From: an uncultured Planctomycetaceae bacterium
GTDB taxonomy: Bacteria; Planctomycetota; Planctomycetia; Planctomycetales; Planctomycetaceae
Direction of reading: 5' to 3'
Length of the DNA: 64,000 nucleotides
Assembly (NCBI GenBank): GCA_943787265.1
Contig: CALSLT010000019.1
Coordinates: 246,746 to 310,745 of the forward strand
Shown here: positions 8,977-18,540 of the stretch, one piece after another
How positions within the stretch are numbered: the stretch's first letter is position 1
Layout of the letters: every line of letters begins with the position of its first letter
Made by a program: the position numbers and the translations under genes
The notes under the pieces: generated by a model
The model's input: the letters and a program-made list of their open reading frames with translations, nothing else
The model's database searches: none
What the model was told of the DNA's origin: nothing

Positions 8977-9714
8977 CTACTTCGCGGCGGCAACGGATTC
9001 GGCAACGTCGATCGTGCCTTCGTAGAGCGCGCGGCCGATGATGATTCCGTCGAGCGTCGGCGTGGCTTCGTTGGCTACTTTCAATCGATGAACGTCGTCG
9101 ATCGTGGTGACGCCTCCGGAAGCGATGACGTTAAAGCCGAGCTTCGCGAGTTCCTGCATGTCGTCGATCGTGGCTTCGTCGACTCCCTGCATCATGCCGT
9201 CGTTGGCGATGTTCGTGTAGATGAGCGCGGCCAGGTCGAGATCGGCATACTGCTTCGCCAATTCGATCGCCGAAGTCTTTGAAACGTCGAGCCAGCCTTC
9301 GGTCGCGACCATCGAATCTCGAGCGTCAATGCCCAGCACGAGTTTGCCCGGAAAGAGGCCAGCCATCTTCTTGAACCATTCCGGATCTTTGAGAGCCTGC
9401 GTGCCGATGATGACTCGGCCAACGCCGACGTCTTCCAGCATCAGCCGGATAGATGCCTCGTCTCGGATGCCGCCGCCGAGCTCGCACGAGATTCCCACCG
9501 CCGACGTGATTGCTTTCACGACGTGATGATTGACCGGCTGGCCTTCTTTGGCACCGTCCAGATCGACCAGATGCAGCCATTCGATGCCGTCGTCGGCCCA
9601 GCGTTGGGCCATCTCGACCGGATCGTCACTGAACACTGTTTCCTGGTTGTAGTCTCCCTGTCGAAGCCGGACACATTTGCCACCTCGAAGATCAACGGCT
9701 GGAAGAATCTGCAT
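8977..9714 (-). CDS. hisA: Phosphoribosylformimino-5-aminoimidazole carboxamide ribotide isomerase
   Basis: 245 residues, the usual HisA length, a (beta/alpha)8 barrel. It catalyses the Amadori rearrangement of ProFAR to PRFAR in histidine biosynthesis. Diagnostic sequence: MQILPAVDLRGGKCVRLRQG with the catalytic Asp8, GGGIRDEASIRLML, the phosphate loop VIIGTQAL, IYTNIANDGMMQGVD with the second catalytic Asp, and the C-terminal phosphate site VIASGGVTTIDD and GIIIGRALYEG. It stands alone: no other his gene is next to it, which is common in planctomycetes where his genes are scattered. Transcribed leftward, divergent from the CBS protein. Confidence 0.95.
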   Translation of the reverse strand: MQILPAVDLRGGKCVRLRQGDYNQETVFSDDPVEMAQRWADDGIEWLHLVDLDGAKEGQPVNHHVVKAITSAVGISCELGGGIRDEASIRLMLEDVGVGRVIIGTQALKDPEWFKKMAGLFPGKLVLGIDARDSMVATEGWLDVSKTSAIELAKQYADLDLAALIYTNIANDGMMQGVDEATIDDMQELAKLGFNVIASGGVTTIDDVHRLKVANEATPTLDGIIIGRALYEGTIDVAESVAAAK

Positions 9715-10065
9715 GTCCCGGTTTCGCTTTCGTCATTCCTGGGTGGTTTACGCTGATGTGGTGAGGGATCGGTCGGGTGGTTTATGGCCTGTGCGGATCC
9801 GTGCAACCGCTTCCAGCGCCCAACGATCGATTCTGCGGGATCGTAAATAGTCTGCGGCTTCGCCACGAGTGTTACCGGTTCTTCCTGCACAATCGCTACT
9901 GACGGCCGAAAGCGTGGTCTTTTCGCAACTTATCCAGTCCTGGCGAATCGAAAGCGTGACACGTTGCCGATTGGCAACTTACGGTTAAGTGTCGCCGCGT
10001 CTGAACGGGCCTGATGGCCGGCTGCTTGACTGAAATTGTTTGCTGCGATCATTCCGGAGTGCCCC
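9715..10065. other. Divergent intergenic region between hisA and the CBS gene
   Basis: About 350 bases that must hold both leftward (hisA) and rightward (CBS) promoters. I see no convincing gene, tRNA or attenuator-like His-codon leader. GGAG at 10056-10059 is the ribosome binding site for the CBS gene. Confidence 0.4.
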
Positions 10066-10641
10066 ATGCAGGTCACTGTTCGAGATCTGATGACGACTCA
10101 GCCGCTCACCATTAGCGAGCTGACCTCGGTCGAAGAATCCACCCGGAAAATTCTCGAAAGAGCGGCCTGCGAGCTGTACGTCGTCGACGACAGTGGCCGT
10201 CTGCTTGGCACGATTTCAGACTACTCGCTGCTCAAAGCTCGGATGATCCAGTCGGATTCTCAAGAGCCTGTCGCGAAGTTCATCAGCCGGAAGATGCTTC
10301 TGCTGACTCCTGATATGCGGCTTGACGAAGTTGCCGGCTACTTCCGAGAAAGCTGTTATCCACGACTGGCCGTCGTTGATGAGGGACGGATCGTTGGTCA
10401 GCTTTCTCGTCGCGACGTTTTAAGAGCGATGGTTGTCCTCGAAGAACTCGCCACCGCTTCGGCAGATGACGACCTCGATGTGGCAGAATCTTGCGACTTA
10501 GCGACTGCGTCAGAGACCGGAAGAATTCACCGTCTCGAGTCACCCGCTGAAGCGTCGCTGCCAACGCCTGCCGGATTGCGGACGATGCCGGAAGCCGAAA
10601 CGAAAACGGATCGGTCACTCGGAGCGTTAGCCGCTCGCTAA
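10066..10641 (+). CDS. CBS-domain pair protein
   Basis: 191 residues from the ATG at 10066, chosen because GGAG sits 6 nt upstream; an in-frame start 30 bases earlier has no such site. Two CBS repeats fill residues about 1-130: VRDLMTTQPLTISELTSVEE with YVVDDSGRLLGTISDYSLLK, then ISRKMLLLTPDMRLDEVAGY with LAVVDEGRIVGQLSRRDVLR. Tandem CBS domains form a Bateman module that senses adenine nucleotides or similar ligands. The C-terminal 60 residues are polar, probably disordered, and carry no known domain. No partner enzyme is fused, so what it regulates cannot be read from the sequence. Confidence 0.85.
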   Translation: MQVTVRDLMTTQPLTISELTSVEESTRKILERAACELYVVDDSGRLLGTISDYSLLKARMIQSDSQEPVAKFISRKMLLLTPDMRLDEVAGYFRESCYPRLAVVDEGRIVGQLSRRDVLRAMVVLEELATASADDDLDVAESCDLATASETGRIHRLESPAEASLPTPAGLRTMPEAETKTDRSLGALAAR

Positions 10642-10648
10642 CCACGCT

Positions 10649-10669
10649 GTCGTTCCACGGCGGAACGAC
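10649..10669. terminator. Hairpin between convergent genes (possible terminator)
   Basis: Perfect 8-bp stem GTCGTTCC (10649-10656) / GGAACGAC (10662-10669) with a 5-nt loop, 7 bases after the CBS stop and 30 bases beyond the end of the convergent membrane-protein gene. There is no T-run on either side, so termination function is uncertain. Confidence 0.35.
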
Positions 10670-10699
10670 GAAGCGCTACACCAGGTCTGAGTCGCTGAC

Positions 10700-11551
10700 C
10701 TATTCATTCAGGCTATCCTTGATCGCATTCCGACCTGAACTTGAGACTCGCTGCTGGACTCGTTCGACGACGGCTTCGTTGATGATCAGCCAGCCGATTT
10801 GCAGGCTGGTCTCTGAGTCCTCCGCATCTTCTTTCAACGTTAATTCGTGGATCGCCAGATAGTTCGATTCCGAACATTTCGGGCAGGTTTTGATCGTCGC
10901 CGTTAAGTGGTGGTTGCTGTCGACTGGTTCGCCGATCTGTTTGACCAGGCCGCCGTACTTTTCGGCTTCGAGGGCTGCACGGAACTTTTCAATCTCTCGG
11001 TACGGCAACGGAATTGCAGATTCCAACTCCGTCGTCCACTCCTGGCAATGTTCGCAGTAAGGAGTTTCCTCGCCGACTGCGACAAGGATGGCAAAGAGGA
11101 CAAGGCCGGCTGCTTCGATCAGCCAGATGAGATAAAGCACCCAGCCTGACGGCGCGGCTCCGAAGATTTCCCAAACGCCTTCTGCTCCGACCGCAACTAC
11201 CAGCGACCATATTGCGAAAGGGCCAACGAATAACACGCCACCAAGCATGGCCATGAAGTAGGCCAGCCACGACGCGTAAAGTCCGACGCAACCAACAAAC
11301 AAAGCCAGAGAATTTGCCATGCTTCGGCTGCGGACTCGCCCGATCAACAAGCCCTTACGGACAACAAATCCACATGCACCCCCCGCGACAAGTATGCCCA
11401 GGCAGTTGATGTAGATAAACGGGTTGTAATACGCGATTGCACCGTAGGCCCCACCGATTACAAACGCTGCGGGGACACCGATCAGCACGGTCGTCAGAAT
11501 TCCGCCGATTGGCGCCGTGCCGGAAGGGTGGTAGTAGCGGGTGGCATCCAT
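10700..11551 (-). CDS. Multi-pass membrane protein with zinc-ribbon-like C-terminus
   Basis: About 283 residues from the ATG at 11549-11551, which has an AAGGAAGA ribosome binding site; a start 12 codons earlier is possible. Four or five hydrophobic helices lie in the first half (for example GGILTTVLIGVPAAFVIGGA, INCLGILVAGGACGFVV, AMLGGVLFVGPFAIWSLVV, WVLYLIWLIEAAGLVLFAIL). The C-terminal half is soluble, with two cysteine pairs, CEHC and CPKC, about 75 residues apart, probably one zinc site. No family was recognised. Convergent with the CBS gene. Confidence 0.75.
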   Translation of the reverse strand: MDATRYYHPSGTAPIGGILTTVLIGVPAAFVIGGAYGAIAYYNPFIYINCLGILVAGGACGFVVRKGLLIGRVRSRSMANSLALFVGCVGLYASWLAYFMAMLGGVLFVGPFAIWSLVVAVGAEGVWEIFGAAPSGWVLYLIWLIEAAGLVLFAILVAVGEETPYCEHCQEWTTELESAIPLPYREIEKFRAALEAEKYGGLVKQIGEPVDSNHHLTATIKTCPKCSESNYLAIHELTLKEDAEDSETSLQIGWLIINEAVVERVQQRVSSSGRNAIKDSLNE

Positions 11552-11697
11552 TCGGAGTCTTCCTTTGATGGGCACGACGACGGACAAATCGACCGGACAC
11601 TATGCCACTGTTCAATCAGGAAAACTACTGCGACTTTGGCTTTGCCGGGAAAATCATCAGGATTCCGCAACCTCGTAATTCGCGGAACTTGCCTGCT

Positions 11698-12982
11698 TTA
11701 GCGGTCGAGGTGGAAGAGTCGCTTCATAGCGTCCAGCAGTCCGTGCGGCGTTCCTTCGCGAGCTTCTTTGCGAAGTGCTTCGAGCGGTGGGTGCAGCAAC
11801 TTGTTGACGATGCGGTTGACGCTGTACTCGACCGTCTGTCGATCCTCTTCGCTCAGGTGCTGAAGTTTGGACGACAACCTCGCGAGTTCATCCTTGCTGA
11901 TATCGTGCCATTGTTCCCGCAGCCGTTTGACGATCGGACCTGTTGCACGGTGATAGACATCGTGCATGAAGTTGTCAGTTTCGTCGTCGATTATCTTCAG
12001 CGCGACATCGATTTCTCGGACGCGAGCTTTGCGGTTTCGTTCGCACGTGGCTTCCAGGTCGTCGATGTCGTACAGGAAAACATTGTCGTCAACGTCCCCG
12101 GCGTCAGTGGTGAAGTCACGCGGTGCTCCGAGATCGAGAACGAACGTCGGCTTGCCTCCGCTTGTGTTGCGAGCTGCCTTGAAACGCGCGGCATCGACGA
12201 TCGGTTCCGTGGCGCCTGTTGTGCTGACGATGACGTCCGCCTTGCCGAGCCATTCGTCAAGTGATTCGTAAGGCTGAGTCCGCCGCCCCGTCGAACTGGG
12301 CGGCAAGTTTCTCCGCGCGTTCGGAACTTCGGTTAACGACGACGATGTCCCTGCGCACCTTCGCTCTTCAGGTACTGGAGTGTTTCTTCGGCCATCTCTC
12401 CAGCGCCGATGATCAAGACGCACTTGTCGTCGAACCGGTCGAAGATGCTCTTGCCGAATTCGCCGACCGCGACGCTGGCGATTGAAACTCGACCTTCGAC
12501 AAGTTTTGTCTCGGTACGAACTCGCGCGGAAACTCGGATCGCTCCCTGGAACATCGCGTGAGTCAGCGGTCCGCACGCGTCGTTTTCCCGGGCATTCTGA
12601 TAAGCGTCTTTGACCTGGCTGACGATCTGCGGTTCACCGAGGACCATGCTGTCGAGACTCGACGAAAACCTGGAAGAGATGTCGGACCGCGTCGGGTCCT
12701 GTTCGCTCTAGAAAGTCTTCGAAAAATTCGTTGATCGGAACGTTGTGAAAATCTGCAAAGAATTCCGCCAGTTCGCGGTGAGACGGCGTGTCGTCGGGCG
12801 ATTCCTGAGCTGTGTAAACCTCAACGCGGTTGCAGGTTTGAAAGAACGACGGCCTCGACGTGGGGAAACCGGTTCCGTAGTTCTTCATAGGCGCGCTGTA
12901 GCCGTTCGGCCGGAAACGCAAGGCGTTCTCGGACGGAAAGGTTCGCCGTTTGGTGGTTGCAGTAAACGACCTGGAGAAACAC
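11698..12982 (-). CDS. hemA: Glutamyl-tRNA reductase (reading frame broken as given)
   Basis: NADPH-dependent reduction of glutamyl-tRNA(Glu) to glutamate-1-semialdehyde, first committed step of C5 haem synthesis. Reading from a GTG at 12980-12982: VFLQVVYCNHQTANLSVRER, the catalytic-Cys motif TCNRVEVY, MVLGEPQIVSQVKDAYQNA, the NADP site VLIIGAGEMAEETLQYL, KADVIVSTTGATEPIV, DLGAPRDF, and the dimerisation helices ending FHLDR. The frame changes four times, each repaired by dropping one base: T-run 12837-12839, A-run 12665-12668, C-run 12349-12351, and about 12280-12289. Repaired length is about 426 residues, normal for HemA. Three overlapping open pieces (11698-12576, 12333-12647, 12634-12921) are what a gene finder would report. 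Sequence error is likelier than loss of an essential gene. Confidence 0.85.
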
Positions 12983-13307
12983 GGGAGATGCAGCCAGCTT
13001 GCAGCCAGCCGTTTCAGGGGAGGGATGGTTCAGTCACGTACACGTCGACGGCCTGCAATTCATGGTCGCAGCTCCGCCAGGCGGATTGACGATTCTATCG
13101 AGGAATCCGTTCATTTTCTTCCGTGCAGCTTCGGAGCAGGTTCACCGCCGAAATCTGGGCGAACCGTGGTTTCGCGACCGGAACCTTGCGAACAGATTGC
13201 CACGAGGTTAGGAATGCGCAACCTGCGGGAGAGTTCGGCTGTCCCGCTCGATTTGCAGCAAAAACCTGCGTCCGGCTCACGTAGGTATGGCAAGAGAAAG
13301 TGTTTTG
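12983..13307. other. Divergent promoter region between hemA and recJ
   Basis: About 325 bases between divergent starts. It contains no open frame with family resemblance; a short direct repeat CAGCCAGC(T/C) occurs near 12991-13010. It must hold promoters for both genes, but no clear -35/-10 pair was found by eye. Confidence 0.4.
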
Positions 13308-15099
13308 ATGCCCAAAGTCTGGAGATTTCCGCCGTATGACGAAGCCATTGTTCAGCGGCTTGCCGCTGAGCTGAAGCAACCGGTTTTGATCGCACAGATT
13401 CTGGCCGCTCGAGGCTTCGAGAATGGCGAGCAAGCCAGCGATTTCCTGTCGGCTCGACTGGTCGACCTGTACGCTCCGGAACTGCTGCCAGGAGTTCCTG
13501 AGGCAACGGATCGAATCGTCGCCGCCGTCGAAGCTGGCCGGCGGATTACGATTTACGGTGATTACGACGTGGACGGCGTGACATCAACCTCAATCCTCTG
13601 GCACTGCCTGACTTTGCTGGGAGCGACTGTCGATTACTACATCCCTCACCGGTTGGATGAGGGATACGGACTAAACTGCGAGGCTCTTCGTCAGCTTCAT
13701 GAAGAGGACGCTACGAGACTGGTCATCACCGTCGACTGCGGAATTACCAGCGTCGACGATGCGGCATTAGCCAAAGAAATCGGTCTCGAGTTGATCATTA
13801 CCGATCACCACAACATGGCGGAAACCATTCCGGACGCCGCCGTGGTGGTGCATCCTCGACTGCCTGACACGGATTATCCATTTGGCGATCTATGTGGTGC
13901 CGGCGTTGCGTTTAAACTGGCCTGGGCGATCTGCAAGAAATTTGGAGATGGCAAAAAATGCGTCACCGCGGATGCGAAGCTTTCTCAAATCGGGCGGTTG
14001 GCCTGGCTGCAATTGGCACAGTTGCCGACGTCGTGCCACTCGTTGGCGAAAATCGAATCATCGTCAGGTACGGCCTGGCGAGTCTGCTCGAACTTTCGAG
14101 TCCCGGTTTGAAAGCGCTGATGAATATCGCCGGATCCGATGGCCAGAAGGTTCTTACGTCAGAAGACATCGGTTTCGGAATTGCTCCACGTATTAACGCC
14201 GCTGGCCGGTTGGGACAGGCTCGCCTCGCAGTTGAGTTGCTGACAACCGACGACAAAGAACGAGTAGTCGCGCTGGTTGAATATCTCGATCAGCTCAACG
14301 GGAATCGTAAAACCGTCGAGCGGCGGATTCTGCGTCAGGCAAAGGAACTGGTTGCCGATCATCCGGAATGGCTCGAGCAGAAAGCTCTTGTGCTCGCTCA
14401 TGCTGACTGGCATCCCGGAGTGATCGGCATCGTCGCCAACCGAGTGGCCGAGCACTTTGAGCGACCAACGATTCTGATCTCATTGCATCGTCCGGATGAA
14501 CCGGGGCAAGGCTCCGGTCGATCGTTCGCAGGTTTCGATCTGCATTCGGGACTGAAGCACTGTCGCGAGTACCTGGAAACATTCGGAGGGCACAAGGTTG
14601 CTGCCGGGCTGAAAATTGAACGCGACAAGATCGACGCGTTCCGAACAGCCTTGTGTGATTACGTCGCCGAGAACCACGAAGTGAAGTCGACCGATGTTGA
14701 ACTGGCTGTTGATGCCGAAGTGAGACTCGCCGATCTGACTCATCGAGCGGTTACAAGCCTGGAAGAACTCGGACCGTTCGGTGCGTCGAATCCGCGGCCA
14801 GTGTTTGCGGCGACCAAGGTTGAAGTCTCCGGCAAACCGAAAAAAAATGGGAGAGAGGAGAACGACATCTCGACCTGCGAGTTCGTCACTACGGAACAAC
14901 GCTGCGAGCAGTCGCGTTCGGGCAAGGAGAGTGGGCCGACGAGATCGCCGAAGTTGATGGCCCGATTTCAATTTGCTTTGCTCCAGTGATCAACAGATTT
15001 CGGGGCCGCGAGAATGTCGAAATGCATCTTATCGACTGGCAGCCTGCACCTGCCGACACTTCAAAGTCGTCGACAGAGAAATCAGAAGCAGCTACCTGA
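13308..15099 (+). CDS. recJ: Single-stranded-DNA exonuclease RecJ (reading frame broken as given)
   Basis: 5'-3' ssDNA exonuclease of the DHH family, used in RecF recombination and mismatch repair. Visible motifs: YGDYDVDGVTSTSILWHCL (motif I), VDCGIT, the DHH signature ITDHHNMAETIPDAAVVVHP, LCGAGVAFKLAWAI, IGTVADVVPLVGENR, then the DHHA1 region HPGVIGIVANRVAEHFERP and SGRSFAGFDLHSGL...GGHKVAAG, and an OB-fold tail. Four one-base insertions break it: A-run 13953-13958, A-run 13987-13989, A-run 14840-14847, and a G near 14851-14860. With these removed the frame runs on to a TGA at 15097-15099 and gives about 603 codons, near the usual RecJ length. An upstream in-frame ATG at 13287 is an alternative start. 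Divergent from hemA. Confidence 0.87.
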
Positions 15100-15240
15100 T
15101 CCAGAATTCTCGGAGGCTGCCCGACAGCACCGGTTGACATCGAAGCTGACTACTTTACTTTCCCGTTTCTGACCATGTTCAGTGCCGCCTGGATTGGCGG
15201 AGCACGCACGGAAGCACACGCAGCTTTAGGGAGAATGGGG

Positions 15241-16179
15241 ATGACTGAGTCAGCAACGAATGGTCCCGCACCAACTCGACGAGGAATTCTTCTTGCCGGT
15301 GGGTCAGGCACTCGACTTCACCCAGCTACGCGAGTTGTCAGTAAGCAACTGCTGCCGGTCTATGACAAGCCGATGGTCTACTATCCGCTGACCACGCTCA
15401 TGCTGGCTGGCATTCGAGACGTCCTTGTCATCAGCACTCCGCACGACTTGCCACTTTATCAGCGGCTGTTGGGTGACGGTTCGCAGTGGGGACTTAATCT
15501 GCAATATGCAGAACAGCCAAACCCTGGAGGGCTTGCTCAAGCGTTTCTGATCGGCGAGTCCTTTGTGGGCGACGGGCTGTCGAGCCTGGTCCTTGGCGAC
15601 AACATTTTTTATGGGCAGAACCTCAGTCAGTCGTTGCAGAATGCCAATGAGCAGACGACGGGGGCAACAGTCTTTGCGTACCACGTCAGCGATCCGGAGC
15701 GGTACGGCGTTGTCGTTCTCGACGAAAACGGCAAGCCAACGGAGATCGAAGAAAAGCCAAAGGTGCCACGATCGAATTTTGCGGTGACAGGGCTCTACTT
15801 CTATGACAAGGATGTCGTCGAGATTGCGAAGAGTTTGAAGCCGTCTCCGCGAGGTGAACTTGAGATTACCGACGTCAATCGAGTCTATCTGGAAAGAGGC
15901 GATCTGGACGTCGAAGTCTGGCGACGAGGAACGGCCTGGCTGGACACCGGCACTCATGACTCACTTATTGAAGCCGCTCAGTTCGTGAGCGTGCTGGAGT
16001 CTCGTCAGGGACTCAAGATTGCCTGCCCAGAAGAAATTGCCTGGCGAATGAAATACATCACCGACGAGCAGGTTCAGGAACTGGCCGAGCCGATGAAGAA
16101 CAACGGCTATGGGCAGTACTTGCTTCAGTTGCTCAGCCAGTCACACGACCACACCGATCCCGGGTTTCTTCAATCGTAA
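15241..16179 (+). CDS. rfbA: Glucose-1-phosphate thymidylyltransferase
   Basis: Makes dTDP-glucose from dTTP and glucose-1-phosphate, the entry to dTDP-rhamnose and related surface sugars. 312 residues from the ATG at 15241, chosen for GGGAG 7 nt upstream; the frame is open 22 codons further back. Motifs: GILLAGGSGTRLHPATRVVSKQ begins the nucleotidyltransferase fold, followed by YDKPMVYYPLTTLMLAGI, LVLGDNIFYGQ (metal-binding Asp), VVLDENGKPTEIEEKPK, GLYFYDKDV, GELEITDVNRVYL and WLDTGTHDSLIEA. All sugar- and nucleotide-binding signatures are intact. No rfbBCD partners are adjacent; the neighbour is a convergent O-antigen ligase-like gene, consistent with a surface-polysaccharide role. Confidence 0.93.
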   Translation: MTESATNGPAPTRRGILLAGGSGTRLHPATRVVSKQLLPVYDKPMVYYPLTTLMLAGIRDVLVISTPHDLPLYQRLLGDGSQWGLNLQYAEQPNPGGLAQAFLIGESFVGDGLSSLVLGDNIFYGQNLSQSLQNANEQTTGATVFAYHVSDPERYGVVVLDENGKPTEIEEKPKVPRSNFAVTGLYFYDKDVVEIAKSLKPSPRGELEITDVNRVYLERGDLDVEVWRRGTAWLDTGTHDSLIEAAQFVSVLESRQGLKIACPEEIAWRMKYITDEQVQELAEPMKNNGYGQYLLQLLSQSHDHTDPGFLQS

Positions 16180-16232
16180 GCCGGCGAGAAATCGTAACGG
16201 TGCCGCCCACTGACGTTTTAGTCGGCCTTCTG

Positions 16233-17438
16233 TTACGCCGCTGCAGGCAGGACGCGTCGTCTTGCGGCGGCAGCACGAGCTGACTGGATTTTCGCAGTTG
16301 CCACCTGTTCGTTGTGTCGAACCTGGTAGTTCAGAATCGACGCGCAAATTACGAACGGCACATACTGGAAACTGGTCATCAGCATGGTCATCGTGCAGAG
16401 TGCCAGCATGTGGCAAAGCAGCATGACTGCCACCGGATGTTGCCCCGATCGGTAGCTCGACACAATGAGCATTCCAAACCCGGTCCATTGAAGGGCTGCG
16501 GCCGGAAATCCGGCAATCAGAACCATTCCAATGTGAAATACATGAACGGTGTTGCCAAAGTGTTGTCGCAATTCTTTGGTCGTACCTTCAGTGCCCATCC
16601 CGATGATTGCACATCGGGATAAATACCGAAGCGAAAATCTGAGCGTCGATGTTCGTTCGTAGAACGAGAACCCCGCCTTGTCGACTCGATAAGTGACGGT
16701 GTCGTAGACTCGGGCCGTCGCATTGCGGATTCTTCCTGACGTCGCAAACAACCCGCAGCACATGGCGACCAGAATCGCTCCTACGACCAGAACGCCTCGT
16801 CGATTTGGCTCCTTCCAGAGATAGTAAGACAACCCCACAGAAGCGAAGATTGCCGACTTGGCCAGCGTTGCGAGCAAGCCTAGAGAGATCAGCAGCAGAA
16901 ACAGCATTCGTTTCCGATAGTCCGGAACGTAAAGCAGCAATGCAAAGACCGGAGACAAGCAAAGACAAAGACCGCTGCAACTAATGCTCAAGCCTGCGGA
17001 TCGGATCGCTCCACCAGACAGAGCCCAGATTGACTGGTTGCCGACCTGGCCAACAAACCCTCCTAACTGGAGACCGCCGACCATCGAGCTGATGCAGAGT
17101 GAAAGCAGAAATCCGGCGATGAGCGTTCGCGGTCGAAAGTTCACGAAGGCTACCCAACCGAATGGCAGTACCACGGCAAAGATGTAGAGTGCTTGCGCAA
17201 CGCTGATGATTGATCCGTCGGGATCAGCTACCTGCGAAAGGAGAATCAGCGGTAGCGAGATCAACATCGGAATCTGCCAGCCGCGAATTTTTCCGACATG
17301 GTCGATATTCAGCAGGATCGCCGGAAGCAGCAGAAGGTCGCCAAACGTGATGCTCTGAGCCGTCGGGCGCAACGCTGGCCACGGCAGCATCAATAACGCT
17401 GCGAAAGCAAATACCTGTTGGAGACGTCGGTTTTGCAT
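16233..17438 (-). CDS. O-antigen ligase/polymerase-like membrane protein
   Basis: About 401 residues from MQNRRLQQVFAFAALLMLP at 17438; a GTG 26 codons upstream is also open. Roughly ten hydrophobic helices are visible, with a longer polar loop around SFYERTSTLRFSLRYLSRCA between late helices. That topology, plus the R-rich loop, is typical of the O-antigen ligase (WaaL) and Wzy superfamily, which join or polymerise lipid-linked glycans at the periplasmic face of the inner membrane. The family is too divergent to name a substrate. Convergent with rfbA, which supports a polysaccharide role. Confidence 0.68.
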   Translation of the reverse strand: MQNRRLQQVFAFAALLMLPWPALRPTAQSITFGDLLLLPAILLNIDHVGKIRGWQIPMLISLPLILLSQVADPDGSIISVAQALYIFAVVLPFGWVAFVNFRPRTLIAGFLLSLCISSMVGGLQLGGFVGQVGNQSIWALSGGAIRSAGLSISCSGLCLCLSPVFALLLYVPDYRKRMLFLLLISLGLLATLAKSAIFASVGLSYYLWKEPNRRGVLVVGAILVAMCCGLFATSGRIRNATARVYDTVTYRVDKAGFSFYERTSTLRFSLRYLSRCAIIGMGTEGTTKELRQHFGNTVHVFHIGMVLIAGFPAAALQWTGFGMLIVSSYRSGQHPVAVMLLCHMLALCTMTMLMTSFQYVPFVICASILNYQVRHNEQVATAKIQSARAAAARRRVLPAAA

Positions 17439-17875
17439 TGGTTGCGCGACGAGTCTCTGGCACGAGACGTGGGGAGAATCTACTCGGTTCCGGACTTGCA
17501 ACTGTCCGTGTGCCACTTCGATTGACGAAGAACCACAGAATGCACAAACGCAGAATCGAATGAAATCACAGCGGGAATCGCGTGCTGCTCGGTGTTTGAG
17601 TTGGTTTTAGGAGATCAAAATGCTCCAGACCTGGAGCAGAAGTGTCGGGCCGGATGGCCGTTTTACGGTGGGGGTGGTGAGTCTACCGGACCATTTCAGA
17701 TTCCGGCAACACGGGTTTCGTTACGAGAATCTCACACCGGGACTTACTCGGCCGGAAGTCGCTCTTCTGATTGGACGAGGAAGAGCGTACAAAATGGCCT
17801 GCGGAATAGGGAGACGACGCGAAACTTTGAGACCAGGCAGAACAACGCGATTCAATCAGGACACCCTTTCGATCC
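17439..17875. other. Divergent intergenic region upstream of the sigma-factor gene
   Basis: About 437 bases between the O-antigen ligase-like gene and the ECF sigma factor. A 106-codon open frame on the plus strand (17592-17912) overlaps the sigma-factor start, is rich in R, S, N and G and resembles nothing known, so I read the stretch as promoter/leader DNA. Confidence 0.4.
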
Positions 17876-18511
17876 ATGTGGCCGGACTCTGAACAAACAC
17901 AGGAACTGTTGAAGTCAGCAGTTGATGGGGACGATTCCGCAGTCAATCAACTGCTGAATCGCCATCGCGACGCAGTCCGAAAAATGGTTCACATGCGGAT
18001 GGATCGGGCTGTCGCCGCACGAGTTGACGCCAGCGACGTCGTGCAGGACGTCATGCTGGAAGCCAACCAGCGGTTAAGCGATTACATTCAAAATCCGTCC
18101 ATGCCGTTCCACTTATGGTTGCGGCAACTCGCTAAAGACCGACTGATCGACATGCACCGACGCCATCGCGATGCTCAGAGACGAAGTGTCGACCGCGAGC
18201 GTTCGCTGAACGCAACCTATGCCGATCAGTCTTCTCTGAATCTCGCGGCGCAACTGAAGGACCACGAACTGACTCCGGCTGCGGCGACAATTCGTCGGGA
18301 ACTGGAAGAACGGTTTCTGGCTGCGTTGTCAGAACTCGGCGAAGACGATCGAGATATCATCGTCATGCGGCACCAGGAACACCTTTCAAATAGCGAAGTT
18401 GCTGAGGCGTTGGGGCTGTCTTCTGCCGCGGCCGGAATGCGTTATCTTCGCGCGTTGAGACGTTTGCGAGATGTCCTCGGCAGTGACCATTCCGGAAACA
18501 TCGGAAGCTGA
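17876..18511 (+). CDS. ECF-type RNA polymerase sigma factor
   Basis: 211 residues. Region 2 is seen at about residues 20-100 (LNRHRDAVRKMVHMRMDR, VDASDVVQDVMLEANQRLSD, PFHLWLRQLAKDRLIDMHRR) and region 4 at about 145-205 (ELEERFLAALSELGEDDRDI, ALGLSSAAAGMRYLRALRRL), joined by a short linker. There is no region 3, as in extracytoplasmic-function factors. The VDASDVVQDV and HRRHRDAQRR patterns are those of the planctomycete-enriched ECF groups often paired with Ser/Thr kinases rather than classic anti-sigma factors; no kinase or anti-sigma gene is next to it here. It ends 29 bases before the convergent SDR gene. Confidence 0.9.
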   Translation: MWPDSEQTQELLKSAVDGDDSAVNQLLNRHRDAVRKMVHMRMDRAVAARVDASDVVQDVMLEANQRLSDYIQNPSMPFHLWLRQLAKDRLIDMHRRHRDAQRRSVDRERSLNATYADQSSLNLAAQLKDHELTPAAATIRRELEERFLAALSELGEDDRDIIVMRHQEHLSNSEVAEALGLSSAAAGMRYLRALRRLRDVLGSDHSGNIGS

Positions 18512-18540
18512 GTCGCAATCCTGGAAGGGGTCCGGGCCGT

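Noticed and set aside
9516..9890. A leader peptide or second his gene upstream of hisA
   Set aside because: The frame overlaps hisA out of phase, holds no His run typical of attenuators, and matches no his enzyme.
12261..12485. A small plus-strand gene inside hemA
   Set aside because: It is the complement of a conserved hemA segment; apparent open frames here arise because the frame breaks remove stops from alternative frames.
17592..17912. A 106-codon plus-strand gene before the sigma factor
   Set aside because: It has no ribosome binding site, no family resemblance, shuffled-looking composition, and overlaps the sigma-factor start.
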